Assembly (NCBI GenBank): GCA_006386115.1
Contig: VFIW01000046.1
Location: 292,110 to 356,109 of the forward strand
Reading direction: 5' to 3'
Length of the DNA stretch: 64,000 nt
Source of the DNA: Globisporangium splendens
Lineage: Eukaryota > Oomycota > Peronosporomycetes > Pythiales > Pythiaceae
The translations under genes were made by a program, and so were the position numbers. How positions within the stretch are numbered: position 1 is the stretch's first letter; the number at the start of each line of letters is the position of its first letter. This document shows positions 22,647 through 33,662 of the stretch, in pieces. Below the pieces are notes generated by a model that was not told the origin of the DNA, ran no database searches, and was given only the letters and a program-made list of their open reading frames with translations.

Positions 22647-23267
22647 GGTTCCCTACTGGCGATGGGGACGCAGCGGACGTGTAACCACACAACTGGGGCT
22701 TCTATGCGGGGCGCGTGCTGCTTCTCGTCGCGTCGCGTCGCGTCGCGGAGGCACGTGGAGCGCGGCGGAATGCGGAGCGTGCACGAGGCGAATTACGTTT
22801 TATGAAGGAGCTTGTCGTGGCATGCCCCCCTCTTGTCTCCCCCCTTTTTCCCCTTACGTTAATAACGGATACCAATTTCCAGCCAATGGGGTGGTGATTT
22901 GAACATGGAAATGAGATGTTACTGGTTGAAAAGGAGAAGAATCTTTTGCGAGTCGACTTGTTTTGGACCAATAAGGGTGGTTGAAGGCGAAGGGGCTGCA
23001 ATAGGGAAAACGCACACGACGGTTCGCGCTGCAACAGTGGCAATGTTGCAGTTTGCCTGTATTGCAATGCATTGCGACAGCAAAGCAAGCGCCTAAAAAG
23101 GCATAACGGATGCGCAATGCGAGCCTCAGACAGGGGTTTCTCTTACACACTGTCTGTATTTGAGATCTTTGGCATGTCGTACTTTGTGTGCATGTGGCTG
23201 ACAAATGACGCCATGTAAATGCTGCGTTGCCTTTACAGAGAATGCGATCGTTTGCTGGACGTGAGCG
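22647..23267. other. Promoter side of the beta-adaptin gene
   Basis: No supported gene. A GTCGC pentamer is repeated four times at about 22727-22748, within the presumed 5' UTR of the beta-adaptin gene. Confidence 0.5.
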
Positions 23268-23715
23268 CTACGTTGCGCTCGAAAACGCCACCCAGCAGCT
23301 CTGGCAACGCGTCATTCTCGCTATGCAAACCCACAGAAACAGCATCAGCGTGCTTCCTTCACATTGACCAAAGCACAGACAACGTGCACAGCAGGCAACG
23401 CACCGCAGAACAGGAGGGTGGTCGTACTTGCCCAGGTGGCGCGGCAGCCAGTTCATCACCAGCAATGGCGACTCGCTCGTACTTGTACGTGCCATGGGGG
23501 ACTTGCTGGCGCCTTTCTACAATGCACAAACGCATCAGTGACCTTGTTAAGCGAGTAAATCGTATCCGCACATGTATATCATGTACCTTGCGCTCGATTG
23601 GCATCGGGTGTAGCCCGCTCGCTGCCGCGTAGATGGCGCTCACGCCGTCATTGCCACTGGGGTGACTCACACTGCTGCTGCGGCGGCGTCGCGTTCGCCA
23701 TGGCACCACTGTCAT
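23268..23715 (-). CDS. Possible small two-exon gene, function unknown
   Basis: Exon 23715-23587 (43 codons, Arg/Ser-rich start MTVVPWRTRRRR) ends at a GT donor. The intron runs to an AG at 23517, and exon 23516-23268 continues in phase with SESPLLVMNWLPRHLGKYDH and a Cys-rich tail. The phase match and plausible splice sites favour a gene, but there is no recognisable domain and the tail (CVACCARCLCFGQC) could be non-coding. The N-terminus could be a mitochondrial targeting peptide. Moderate to low certainty. Confidence 0.35.
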
Positions 23716-23866
23716 CCTGATAATGTGTGTTTTGTGTAAGTCGTGTTCTTGTTGGGAACATGAGGTGTGTTTTGCTTCTGCAAGGTGCCCCTTAAAAAGG
23801 ATTTCAATTGCATCCCCACTCGTCGCAGATTATCTTGTAGTAGTAAAACGTGTGGCTAGGATTCGT

Positions 23867-26800
23867 TCATGAATCAAGATGCTGATGCGTGGCTTCCTCC
23901 AGGACGATCGTAGGGCCGAATGCGAGCGTCCGCAACCCTTGGAACGTGGACTTTGTCATGGAATTGTCCGCGAGACAGAGCCACTGCAGCGTGATCGTCG
24001 GCGTCTTGGCATTCGATGCTGCCCCGCCGCCGCGAAGGAGCTTCTGAAGCAGCAGCGCTATGGGCTCTTCGGTGATGAAGTTGTCTGTGAGGTTGAGGTC
24101 TTGCAGCACGCGGTTAATCTCGAGCGACCGGATGCACGCCATCATACCTTCATTGCTGATTCGGTTGTGCGCGAGGTTGAGCTTCACGAGCGTGTGGTTC
24201 ATGGCGAGGCACTCGAAGAACCGGATCGCGATCTTGCTGTCCATCTCCGAGAGCGACAAGTCGAGCACGCGCAGTGTGCGATTAAACTTGAGCACGTTGC
24301 TGAACCAGACGACGCCGTCCTTGCCGATCTGGTTCTGTGCCATATTCAAATTCGTGAGCGACGTGTTGGTCTCCATGAGCGCGACGGCGATTCGCTCAGC
24401 AGCCTCTGGACCGACTCCATGCGCACCACCATCGGAGATCGCATCATCACCTTTCATGTTGAGTTACTGGAGCCGCGTGTTTGTCCCCAGCATGCGTGAA
24501 AACGCGAGTGCACCAGCGCTGCCCATGGTGTGATGTTCGATGTCGAGTAATCGCAGCGTCTTGTTGGCCAGAAGTGCACCAGCGAGCGCCTCAGCACCGC
24601 GCGGACAGATCACGCTCCAGCGCAGGTACAGCTCCTGCAAGCACGTATTCCCGCACAAACCATCGCTGATCGCGAGAATGCCTGCGGCACTCATACGATT
24701 GCCACGGACATCAAGCCGCAGCAGTGATTTGTTCGATCGCAAGGCGCGTCCAAAATCCGCAGCGCCATCGTTGCCAATATTGTTCCAGCTGAGATTGAGA
24801 CACGTGAGCGACGCGTTGGCCGCAATACACTCGACCATAGCGCTGCCTCCGGCAATGCCAATGGCATTGTGCTCGAGCTCGAGTGTCTGCAGCGTCGCGT
24901 GGTTTCGTACAGCGTCGGCGAGCGCGATGCCGCCGTAGCTCTCGATCTGGCAACTGTTGAGCGCGACGCGGCCGATGTGCAGGTGGTGGAGCACTTTCTT
25001 GCTCAGGAAGACCACTTCGTACAGATCAAACGCTCATCCCGACCAATTCGCGCTGACGAGGTTGGAGTCCTTACTCCCCGTGGTTGTAATCCCCGCGACT
25101 GGTGCGCGTAGCAGTCGAATGCCATTGAGCTGCTGCGTGGGGCGATTCAGCGCCAGGTATTTCGCGAGAATCCATCGGTCGAAATGGTGCGTGGCGGGGA
25201 TCTGGTATTCCATGGTCTCCACGACGGCGGCGTCGTGCTGGCAGCCGCGTAGCTCCTGCACCTGAAGCGCTGTTTCGTGCATCGTGATTGTCGCTAATGT
25301 GGCATTTGCTGCGATCAGCTCGGCCACAGACTCAGCGACTTTTTCGTGGAGTCCTGTATTCGCCAGATTCACATGCTTAAGAGTCTTGCAGTGCTGGATA
25401 CTTGAGAGTAACTTCAGCACAGCCCAGTGCTCGATGCCCCGGTTGTTCGACAGATCGAGTGTCAAGAGCTTTGTGTTCAATCGCAAAAGACCCGCAAGTA
25501 CCAGCGCATCGATCTCCGTTAAATTCGTGCCTGGTAGCGTCACCCATCGCGATTGCTTCACCTTAGCGATCGGGAGGTACGCGCACGCACTCGTAAGACG
25601 AAGCTGGGCAAACGAATCGTTGACGCTACGTAACGCGACCGCAATCTGCGCGGCGTACTTGCTTTCATGGTTCTGGCAGTAGCGGTCGTCGTCACAGTCG
25701 CGGCCATACATGGCGACGTCGCGGAGCACGAAGTTGTCGCGAATTGCGTCCAGGAACGCCAGCAGCGCCACCGAAGTCAGCTGGTTCCACGACAAATTAA
25801 GCCACACCAAAGTCTCGTTTTCCCTGAGTGCTCGACAAAGATGCGGCATCCCAGCGCCGCTGATTCGATTGTCGCTCAGATTCAGATGCAGCAACATTGA
25901 ATCCGGTGCATCTTCTAGCGCATCGCAGAGGACCTGAATGCCCAGCGGACCGATGTGATTGCCCTGGAGGTCCAGTGTCGTCAACGTCGTGTTACAGCGC
26001 ACCATTGCCGCCAATGCGCCCATTGCCAGGTCACCGAGACCAATGTACCGGAGCGTGAGTGCGACCAGTGACTTGTTCACGCGCATTGCTCGGAAGAGAG
26101 CAATCACGCCTTGATCGCCGACCTCAGGCGCGGATTTCTTTGCCCAATGAAGTGGTTTAAGGCGCGAGTTGGTGCTCGGTACCTTGTTTGTCTGTTGGTT
26201 CTTCTTGTTGATCTTCTGCTTGTGTTTCTTGCTCATCTTCTTCACCGATGGCTCCTTCGTGGCAACAACGCGACGATCGACTTGACGAATAATCAGCACT
26301 TGCGTGCTCTCGTTGAACGCGAGACCGGAATGTGCCAAAATGGTGGCCAGTGTCCCATTCAATCGACCGACTGCGTTCACGCTGCCACCACCAAGTCCTG
26401 CTGTTTCTGAAACTGTAAGGTCTTCTGCCTCACTCGAAACGAGAGCGCGTGGTGAGATGTTCCGCCGCAAGAGCATGACGGTATACGAAAGCGTCAGTCC
26501 GAGGCGGAAGCAGTCATACCACCCGGGTTCCGGCAGGTCGGCTGGAACCGCGTAGCTATTCTCAGCTTGCAATGCGTTCGCGATCTCGAGAGTAGGTGCG
26601 TCCAATGCAATCGAGTCGATGTGGAGGATGACGTCCGCTCTCGCCTCTGCCGTGTTCTTTGCAGCAATCGTGTCTTGTCCTGTCTCCAAGTTATCGCTAT
26701 TTACTACAGCATACTCCGTGCTGGTGGTCGGATCGGATGCCGCATTTGCTCCTGCTGCTTCTACTGGAGTCGATACCGGCACAAACGTAAATATACTCGA

Positions 26801-27139
26801 GTCAGGCGACAATGCTGGAGGAGACTCGACGACATGGATCCACGCGAGCTTTCTGGCGCTGGATAGCGCAACTGTTGGAAGTATGCATCCCTCTTCTTCG
26901 TAGATGTCAGCATCAGTGTTCTGGCTCTCGGGTAGCTCCTCGATCAGCTCGGTATCATCCACGAGGCGAATGACTTCGTCAACCTGAATACAACCACACC
27001 GCACTGTTAAGCACATAGGCGCGCTCACACACAACATAGAGCCACTTACCTTGGACTCCAGCAGTCGAGCATTCTCCTCGTTAAGTGGTGGCTCGATCTT
27101 CTGTGCTGTGTCGCCGTCGATGTCATGATTGCCTGCCAT
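23867..27139 (-). pseudogene. Long leucine-rich-repeat protein with in-frame stop codons
   Basis: Exon 1 is 27139-27050; a 66-nt intron (26984-27049) follows. From 26983 one frame runs to 23867, interrupted by TGA at 25034-25036 and TAA at 24464-24466. The first third is acidic/Ala-rich, then a Lys-rich linker (KKMSKKHKQKINKKNQ). From about 26120 downward there are many ribonuclease-inhibitor-type LRRs (LTTLDLQGNHIGPLGIQVL, LLHLNLSDNRISGAGM, LTCLNLSWNNIGNDGAADF, LVKLNLAHNRISNEGM). Repeats continue in the same frame beyond both stops, so this is one gene. The TGA could be removed by a possible 60-nt intron (GTAAGG..ACGAAG, in phase); the TAA falls inside a repeat and has no such escape. Hence pseudogene, recent nonsense allele or sequence error. 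Intact relatives would be cytoplasmic scaffold or sensor-like proteins. Confidence 0.65.
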
Positions 27140-27376
27140 CACAAGCGCTTCTCAGCAGTCCAGGCGCTCGGCATTCCGCACCTGCAATCTTAGCAAAACA
27201 TCTCTTCCAAATGGCGTCAAGTGTTGAGTATCAGTGGCCGTAACTGCAGTCCAGGAGGTCGGAGGTGGTGGCCAAGATAGACTGTGACTCTTCATCAAAG
27301 CAAGCAATATTAGGTAATGCAACACAAAGCCCATACGTATAGCTGCGCGCGTGCGTGTGTATTAAGCATCGGGGAA

Positions 27377-28466
27377 CTACGCTGCACGCGGGTATGCATG
27401 CTTGATCTGAATCTCGTCGCGAGGTCTTCACAGAGCAGCACAGCAATAAAATAGCTCGCACAGTAAGAAAGCCACAATGTCACCCACGCGCATCACCACT
27501 TCTACAGATGCAGCACCTTACCTATCGTTTGCACCCGTTGGCACGAGCCCCATGCGCTGAATCACCTTCATGCCGTCCGAGATGCGACCAAACACGGTGT
27601 GTTTGCCTACAAAAGCGTCCATCGCGACAAATCACTTCCCCATAATGCTGTTTTAAAGAGCCAACGCTAGCAGCAGAGTGCAGAGGCATTACCGTCGAGC
27701 CACGGCGTTGGGGCCAACGTGACGAAAAACTGACTGCCATTCGTGTTTGGTCCAGCATTTGCCTAGATTTCGATCACAACAAATGACAAGGATCAGGTCA
27801 TTCGAGTACGAAACTGCTGCTAAAAGCACCCCAAAGGGAAACAGAGTAGCTCCCACAGCTGGGAAATGGTTCGTACCATGGAGAGGACTCCGGCGCCCGT
27901 GTGCTTGAGCTCCTTGGAGATCTCGTCTTCAAATTTCCCTCTAACCAAACAACCACAGCACCACGCATTATCAGCAACACACGTGTGCACGAGCGCAGCA
28001 ACATTACTACAACACTCCTTTCGTGCTTACCCGTAGACAGACTCGCCACCACGTCCTGTGCCTGTAGGATCGCCACCTTGGATCATAAAATCCTGCAAGT
28101 GCCAGCACAACAACAGCCACATTCGTTATCATCCGACGGGCTTCCTCATACATACAAATACGCTATACAGGGACGCATTGTGCTACTGCCTAATGCTCTC
28201 AATACCTTGATGATGCGGTGGAAGATGGTGTTGTTGTAATACCCGCGACGCGCCAATTCCGCAAAGTTCCAGCATGTCTTTGGCGCGTGCTCGTAGTACA
28301 ACTCGACCGTGAACATGCCCTAGCGTCGTGCCGCCAGCAAGAATCGGTACACAGACAGGTCAGCGGTATAAACAGCGTATAGCAGTGCCTTATTGCGAGT
28401 GACACGCACCACAGTCGTCTCCACGACGACGTGCGTCGGCGGCGCGGATGCTGATCGTCCCGCCAT
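27377..28466 (-). CDS. PPIL1: Peptidyl-prolyl cis-trans isomerase, cyclophilin type (PPIL1)
   Basis: Seven exons (28466-28410, 28319-28206, 28092-28031, 27940-27877, 27762-27693, 27606-27522, 27425-27377) join to 166 residues, exactly the length of PPIL1. Active-site blocks are present: [52 protein letters not shown] and the C-terminal [14 protein letters not shown]1 is a spliceosomal cyclophilin that binds SKIP in activated spliceosomes and isomerises prolyl bonds. Introns are 69-113 nt. It diverges from DCC1 with 226 bp between the two ATGs. Confidence 0.93.
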
Positions 28467-28692
28467 TGTCTTTTGTTGCTTTGTGTATCGGAGCAATACC
28501 CTTGCTCTTCTAGAGAGAGATCCCTCCTCATAAATATTCGTCCAAGAGCTCCAAACAACCAAAGTAAATAACGTACCCTTTACAACATATGTGTCTATCG
28601 GGTGCAAAAGATTGTTAAATCGTACTTAGTAAGATATTGGCGCCAATTTGGGCGGCGGGAAACCCCAATTGCCTTCATAGACGCACACACAC
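28467..28692. promoter_or_regulatory. Shared divergent promoter of PPIL1 and DCC1 with E2F-like sites
   Basis: The 226-bp gap carries GCGGGAAA at 28655-28662, a perfect match to the E2F/DP consensus read on this strand (GCGSSAAA). Nearby is the palindrome TTGGCGCCAA at 28637-28646, one base from the same consensus. Both lie within 60 bp of the DCC1 ATG. E2F control would suit a DNA-replication/cohesion gene; control of PPIL1 by the same sites is only inferred. Confidence 0.55.
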
Positions 28693-30327
28693 ATGGCGAA
28701 GATGCCCGCGAAGCAGCAGGTTCTCGTGACGAAGCAGGACTTCTCCGCCGACAAGTACCGGCTGGTGGAGCTCAACGCCGACGTGGAAGCCGCAATCAAA
28801 GCCGGTGACAAGTGCGTACTCGCGTCTGAGTGCTACAAGAGGCGGAGATTGTGCTACAAGAGGCGGAGATTGTGCCTCCGCTGCCGTTGTCGCCATTGAA
28901 TTTTCCACTGACGCTTCGATGACCGATGTGCTGCTGCAGGGTGTTTATTGTTGGCGCGCCGAGCGAGAAAGCCGTGCTCTGCACGTCTACAAAGTCGTTC
29001 TACTTGACGAAAGAGGACACGTCTAATCTGCGGCTGCTGACGGAGCACTCGAAGTGGGAACCACGGCAAGATGACGACGACAAGAGCACGGCCACTGCGG
29101 TTGCGGAAAGGGATGAAATCGTCGTGCGTGGCTCGGCGCTCTTCCACTACTTGGTGCGTTTCTGATGGTTCATGCAAGATTTTATTGTAGAGACTCGTCC
29201 TTGTTGACTCATTTTGTGGCTTGATTTGCGTAGCTCCAGCCAAAGACTCCGGATTTCATGCGCTTGAAGGCGCTGCTGATGGAATCCCCATTCGAATGCA
29301 CTCGCTCAAACAAGGCACTTACTGTAACGCTACTGTATTTTGTTCTCGTGCGGCTTGGTTGTCTTTGTGCATGGTCGGAATGCTGATTCTTAATCCTTTT
29401 CTTGTACTGGTAGAGCTCTTCGATGCCTCAGAAGCGAGCAAAGCTGAATAAGTTGTACACAACCGATGATCTTGTGTCTGCGCTTCAATGCAGCAAGCAA
29501 GAGGTGCTGGATATGCTCGTGCAGCTGCATGCATTTGAAGATGCAGGTACGTTTTGTGGTTCCGTTGGCTCTTGTCATAAAATCACCGTTCCGACTTCAT
29601 TATAACAGGAACGTGGCGGCTATTGAGCACATCGTACCAATCCACCGTCTTTAGTGACATCCTGGATGCCATTATCCAAAACGACTTGGATTTCCTTGCG
29701 TCTCCCGGTATCCCGATCACAAAGTTTCAAGAAGAGACTGACCACCCGTTGGTCGCCATTCGACAATGCTGCAAGATCTATGGAGCGATGCTTACTGGCG
29801 AAAACGGCGAAGAAAGCTGCACGTTTGAACCTGCGAAAATCGCGGGTTTCTGTGCCAAGCAGTTGTTTGAAGAGCAGATTGCCGAGTCCCAGCGAGTCGG
29901 AGGCAGCACGAGTGAAGGGTGGGTGCTGGATCAGTTCATGGACAAATGGGTACTTCGAGTGCCTGAGAAAGTCTGCGTCGACGCAGAGATGCTCCGTGGC
30001 GTTGGCCTCGTCAAGGCTCAGAAGGGGAAGCCAACTCGCATCGTGTATTTTCCCGAAGAGAATCTCCCGTTGGATGCCAAACAGCGCTTTGAGAAGCTGT
30101 TCCAGGTTCAAGAGAAGTGGACGATCCAGCAATTGGAGCCCTTTATCCAGTACGTGGCTTTGTGTGTATGTCTGCAAACAATTAGAGTCAAGCTGACATC
30201 GTTTTGCTGTGGTCATTCGTACAGATCGCTTGTTGTGCCAGGCACGACGCAAGCGGCGTTGCTGCTGAAGCACACGCGCTCGTCCCGACAGATCAACTCC
30301 ACCGAGCGTTTGTACAGCAAGCGGTAA
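28693..30327 (+). CDS. DSCC1: Sister chromatid cohesion protein DCC1
   Basis: Exons 28693-28811, 28940-29153, 29234-29323, 29414-29546, 29609-30149 and 30225-30327 join in phase to 399 residues, the usual size. DCC1 is part of the CTF18-DCC1-CTF8 clamp loader that acts on PCNA and sister chromatid cohesion. Recognisable stretches are KVFIVGAPSEKAVLCTSTKS, YTTDDLVSALQCSKQEVLDM, GTWRLLSTSYQSTVFSDILD, PLDAKQRFEKLFQVQEKW and the C-terminal ALLLKHTRSSRQINSTERLY, matching the order of winged-helix domains in the family. The first intron (28812-28939) contains a perfect 21-bp tandem duplication. The gene converges on the ARM-like gene with 116 bp between stop codons. Confidence 0.9.
28830..28874 (+). 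repeat. 21-bp perfect tandem duplication
   Basis: GTGCTACAAGAGGCGGAGATT occurs twice in a row inside the first intron of DCC1. It makes that intron the longest of the gene. Confidence 0.85.
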
Positions 30328-30443
30328 GCGCACGCAGAATCGTAGCATTTGCACAGTAACTGGCTTCGTAGACCACAGTTCAGTGTTTGCTTTCATTCAT
30401 TCATTTAAATATTTCTTGGCCAAAACGGACTTCATGACGCCAG

Positions 30444-31511
30444 TTATCGACTCGCAAGGACGGTCGCGATGATCGCGTCCATGCGTGTTTGCAGATCTGC
30501 CGCTTCTTGTTCATCGCCGCCGAGTAGATCGGCGCTCTGGATCTGCTGGAGCACGTGACTGAGCTTGAGCAGCGCCGGCAGCAGCGTCAGCTCCAGCACC
30601 AGCGGAGCCGCTGCGGGGATCTGGTCTACCACAAGACTCAAGAACGTCACCGTCAAGCGCAGCAGCTCCACAAACTCGGACGGATCCAGACTCGTGGCCG
30701 TCATGCTATTGCCGTCTGCGGCGGTGATTTGGCGGTTGAGCTTGAGCACGATGGCGCGCAGCGTTTGCATCAATGACTGCGCTTCTGCGGCAATGGCGCT
30801 GCTGTCGCGCTGCATGAAGTTGAGCAGCAGCACGAGCGCATAAATGCGAAAGTTGGATGCGTCTTCCGATGATGGCGATGTTGTCATCGCATTATCATTC
30901 TCGTCGTCAGTGACACTGCGGTGCAGGAAACGGATGACTGACGGCACGAGCCGCGCGATGGGAGCGAGCATCGCGTCCTCGGCGATCACGACGATCCACC
31001 CGAGCACGAAGAACGCGTCGCCCTGCGCCCACTTGTTCTTGCACGTCGCCATCTTCATGAGCGCGCTCAGCAGGACGTCGCCGTGGCGATCGAGCAGTTG
31101 CTGTCCCGCGACGCGCGAGATGCACAGCGAACCCACGGCATTGGCCGCTTTGCACTTGAGGAGCACATCACGGCAGCGCAACGCTGCGAGCACATGCAGC
31201 AGCGCAGGATTCTCGCACCTACCACCAGATACAGCGTTCTTGTCACTATCAGCAACAGCAACATCATCTTGGTCGCTTGTAATCGCCCGTTGTCGCCGGT
31301 CGTGGACCACCAGCAAGCGCCGAATTTCCATGCTCATGCTGTCCAGCGGCAGCGCCGCGATCTCTGTGAGCGCCTCGACGAACTGCTGCTTGGGTGCGCC
31401 CTTCACGTCGGATGCTGGGTCCCACTGCAGCAGACACGCCTGCAGCTGCTCCACGAACTCGTCGAGCGACGCGAGTGCGTCCTCCGGCGGCTCGTCCATC
31501 GCAGTCTCCAT
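30444..31511 (-). CDS. ARM/HEAT-repeat-like protein, function unknown
   Basis: Intronless 355-residue frame with a clear ATG (METAMDEPPEDALASLDEFV). It is almost all helical and Leu/Ala-rich. The block around residues 105-185 (LHVLAALRCRDVLLKCKAAN, GSLCISRVAGQQLLDRHGD, WAQGDAFFVLGWIVVIAED) has the spacing of armadillo or HEAT repeats. Such solenoids bind other proteins; no partner is evident. No signal peptide or membrane segment. GC-rich third positions like its neighbours support coding. It converges with DCC1. Confidence 0.7.
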   Translation of the reverse strand: METAMDEPPEDALASLDEFVEQLQACLLQWDPASDVKGAPKQQFVEALTEIAALPLDSMSMEIRRLLVVHDRRQRAITSDQDDVAVADSDKNAVSGGRCENPALLHVLAALRCRDVLLKCKAANAVGSLCISRVAGQQLLDRHGDVLLSALMKMATCKNKWAQGDAFFVLGWIVVIAEDAMLAPIARLVPSVIRFLHRSVTDDENDNAMTTSPSSEDASNFRIYALVLLLNFMQRDSSAIAAEAQSLMQTLRAIVLKLNRQITAADGNSMTATSLDPSEFVELLRLTVTFLSLVVDQIPAAAPLVLELTLLPALLKLSHVLQQIQSADLLGGDEQEAADLQTRMDAIIATVLASR

Positions 31512-31775
31512 CTCAATGTGCCAATGATGGCAACCAACGCATGAGAAGCTGAGAATGTATCTATTTTGGTGTGGACCACATTAGAGGAGGCAGTATGCGT
31601 ACTTAACGATGATGCGGGTGTCGAAGTTTAGAGTTTGCATTAAAACCGGTAGAGTTTACAGTTTTAACTATCTGATTCGAAAACTCACAGGTTTGGATTT
31701 TTATAACCGGGTTGGAGAATGAGAAAGTGGACTTTGTCTTAGCCGCTGATTCAAGTTCAGAATGCACAACTAACC
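31512..31775. other. Upstream region of the truncated protease gene
   Basis: A/T-richer than its neighbours and unrelated to the upstream regions of the two intact protease copies, so the homology starts at or near the ATG. Confidence 0.5.
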
Positions 31776-32417
31776 ATGCAGTTCGCCGCCACCCTCATTA
31801 CTGCTGCTGCCGCCACCTTCGCCACGTCGGCCAACGCGCAACTCACCTACACCCAGTACTTGGAGAAGGAATCGCTCGGTCTCACCAACACCAACGAGAC
31901 CAGCTTCTCGCCTCTGATCCTCGGCGGCACCATCGTCCCAGTCGGATCCAACACCTACACCAGCGGCATCCGCTCCACTGCCGCCGGCACCGACTTCTGC
32001 GGCGGAACCCTCATCACTCCAAAGCACGTGCTCACGGCGGCTCACTGCTCCGCGGGAAACATCAAGTACGTGGCTGTCGGCACCCACTACTTGAGCGGCT
32101 CCACTGACGGCGAGCGCATCGCGGTCACCAAGAAGACCATCCACCCAAATAACAACGCCGACACCATGGCGTACGACTTTATGATCTTGGAGCTGGCGTC
32201 TGCCAGTACCTACACACCAGCCAAGCTCGATGCTAGCTCCGGCGCGGTGGTGGGTGCCACGGCCACTGTGCTCGGGTGGGGAGTCACCACGGAGAACGGT
32301 TCGCAATCCCGTGAGCTGCGCCAGGTCGGTGTGCCAATCCTCAGCAACACCAACTGCGCCAAGGTGCTTGACATTGACAGCACGATGCTGTGCGCCGGTC
32401 CCTATCCTCTGCCTTGA
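31776..32417 (+). CDS. Truncated secreted trypsin-like protease (GIP-like), Ser lost
   Basis: 213 residues with signal peptide (MQFAATLITAAAATFATSANA). The body is almost identical to the proteases at 34597-35406 and 38103-38912, with activation site LILGG, His in LTAAHC and Asp in AYDFMILEL. Homology ends at LCAG (32397), and five unrelated codons follow before TGA. The region with the specificity Asp and catalytic Ser (DSCQGDSGGP) and its disulphide partners is gone, so the product cannot be an active serine protease. Phytophthora glucanase-inhibitor proteins are catalytically dead members of this family, so a secreted decoy function is imaginable; a broken gene is equally possible. Silent differences place it closer to the 34597-35406 copy. 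Confidence 0.8.
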   Translation: MQFAATLITAAAATFATSANAQLTYTQYLEKESLGLTNTNETSFSPLILGGTIVPVGSNTYTSGIRSTAAGTDFCGGTLITPKHVLTAAHCSAGNIKYVAVGTHYLSGSTDGERIAVTKKTIHPNNNADTMAYDFMILELASASTYTPAKLDASSGAVVGATATVLGWGVTTENGSQSRELRQVGVPILSNTNCAKVLDIDSTMLCAGPYPLP

Positions 32418-33616
32418 TCCGTCAGATCATTAAGACACCAAATAATCAACTCGCTCTAACTCTGTCACCTCATCTAATCAGTGAACTGACACTCGCGGTG
32501 GTGACGAGGAGAATGCTGACAGAACTCTGTACGAGGGCTCAAATCTCTCATGCTCTTTCCCCTGATCTCTAGACAGTGTTCGTGCTCATTCACTGGCGCT
32601 TTACTGCTCATTATTTTCGCCTGATTAGTCAAATATTCGAAATCAGGCAGAAGTACTTATCGGCATAATGCAACGAGACACTGTAGCTGGATTTCCTGAA
32701 CCTATCTAATAACCAGGTTTATCCGAGATTCATGGCTGTTTCAATCACCGTTGTCTGCTCCTGCGTGGCACACTGACATGGCATCGGACACAAAAAGGTT
32801 TCCGGATCAAACCCAATCGACCCAGGTTTTTGGCTGCCAATGGCCTGCTATGTCAAAACTACTGTGGACAAGTTTGGTGCGTTCTTTCACTCTAGTCCGC
32901 GAGATATCTCATCGATAGACAAGCTACCTCTAGCATTTTGGCCATATTCGAGCAAAAGTGGCCGCTGCTCCTATATGCTTGTTTAGGCTGAAAGCGGGAT
33001 TAGCAAGCTCACGGTGGGACTCACTAGCTTTTGCTGCTTTGGGAATCCTTGCGGAACCTCATACCCTTTCATAAAAACACAAGTAAGTTGGTGCATGGTA
33101 TGGTCAGCGGTTATGAAAGAAACTGTGTCGATTTATGTGGTCTAGGCAGTCATACGACGTGATGTTTTGCTTGCTTTGTCGAATAAAATAGGCTCTCCTT
33201 TGCACGATTGGTTGCACTTCGAAGCCCTCAGCGACACTTGAGGAATGCCGCCGCTGCAGCGCGCGAAAAATCTGCTCTTTGTCCATTTTCCTTTTTGTTT
33301 CGGTCTCACATTGGATTGGTGCACTCACTCATGCGCCATTTGCTTGTGTCATTGTTTTCCGAAACACTTTCTATTGTGAATGCCATAAAATCCGTGTTTT
33401 TTTGGTACGTTTTTACAGACCGTGGTAGTTGTTGAAAACTGACAAATTGAAGATTCGAACTGTGTAGAATCATTTGCGAAACATGTAACCATATTTAACC
33501 AGTTGAATGCCTCTGTATGTTATGGGGACAGCAGATGAGCAAAAAAGCCGCTTGCTGGATCATATCCGAGGAAAAGAATCAGACGCATCAGCATTTGAGA
33601 TCAAACAGCACAAGGG
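32418..33616. other. A/T-rich spacer without recognisable genes
   Basis: Replaces the missing 3' third of the truncated protease. It shows several TAACCAGGTT/TAACCAGTTG-like fragments (32710, 33497) that resemble the hairpin ending the inverted duplication. Otherwise nothing was recognised. Confidence 0.45.
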
Positions 33617-33633
33617 GGAGCATCACACATTAA

Positions 33634-33662
33634 CCAGGTCGTTGTAAAAACAACCTGGTTAT
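33634..33662. repeat. Hairpin at outer end of left arm
   Basis: AACCAGGTCGTTGT, four A, ACAACCTGGTT: complementary arms AACCAGG/CCTGGTT and GTTGT/ACAAC. The same hairpin marks the outer end of the right arm (39843-39871). Related TGACCAGGTT and TAACCGGTT fragments occur nearby (33786, 33975). Confidence 0.6.
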
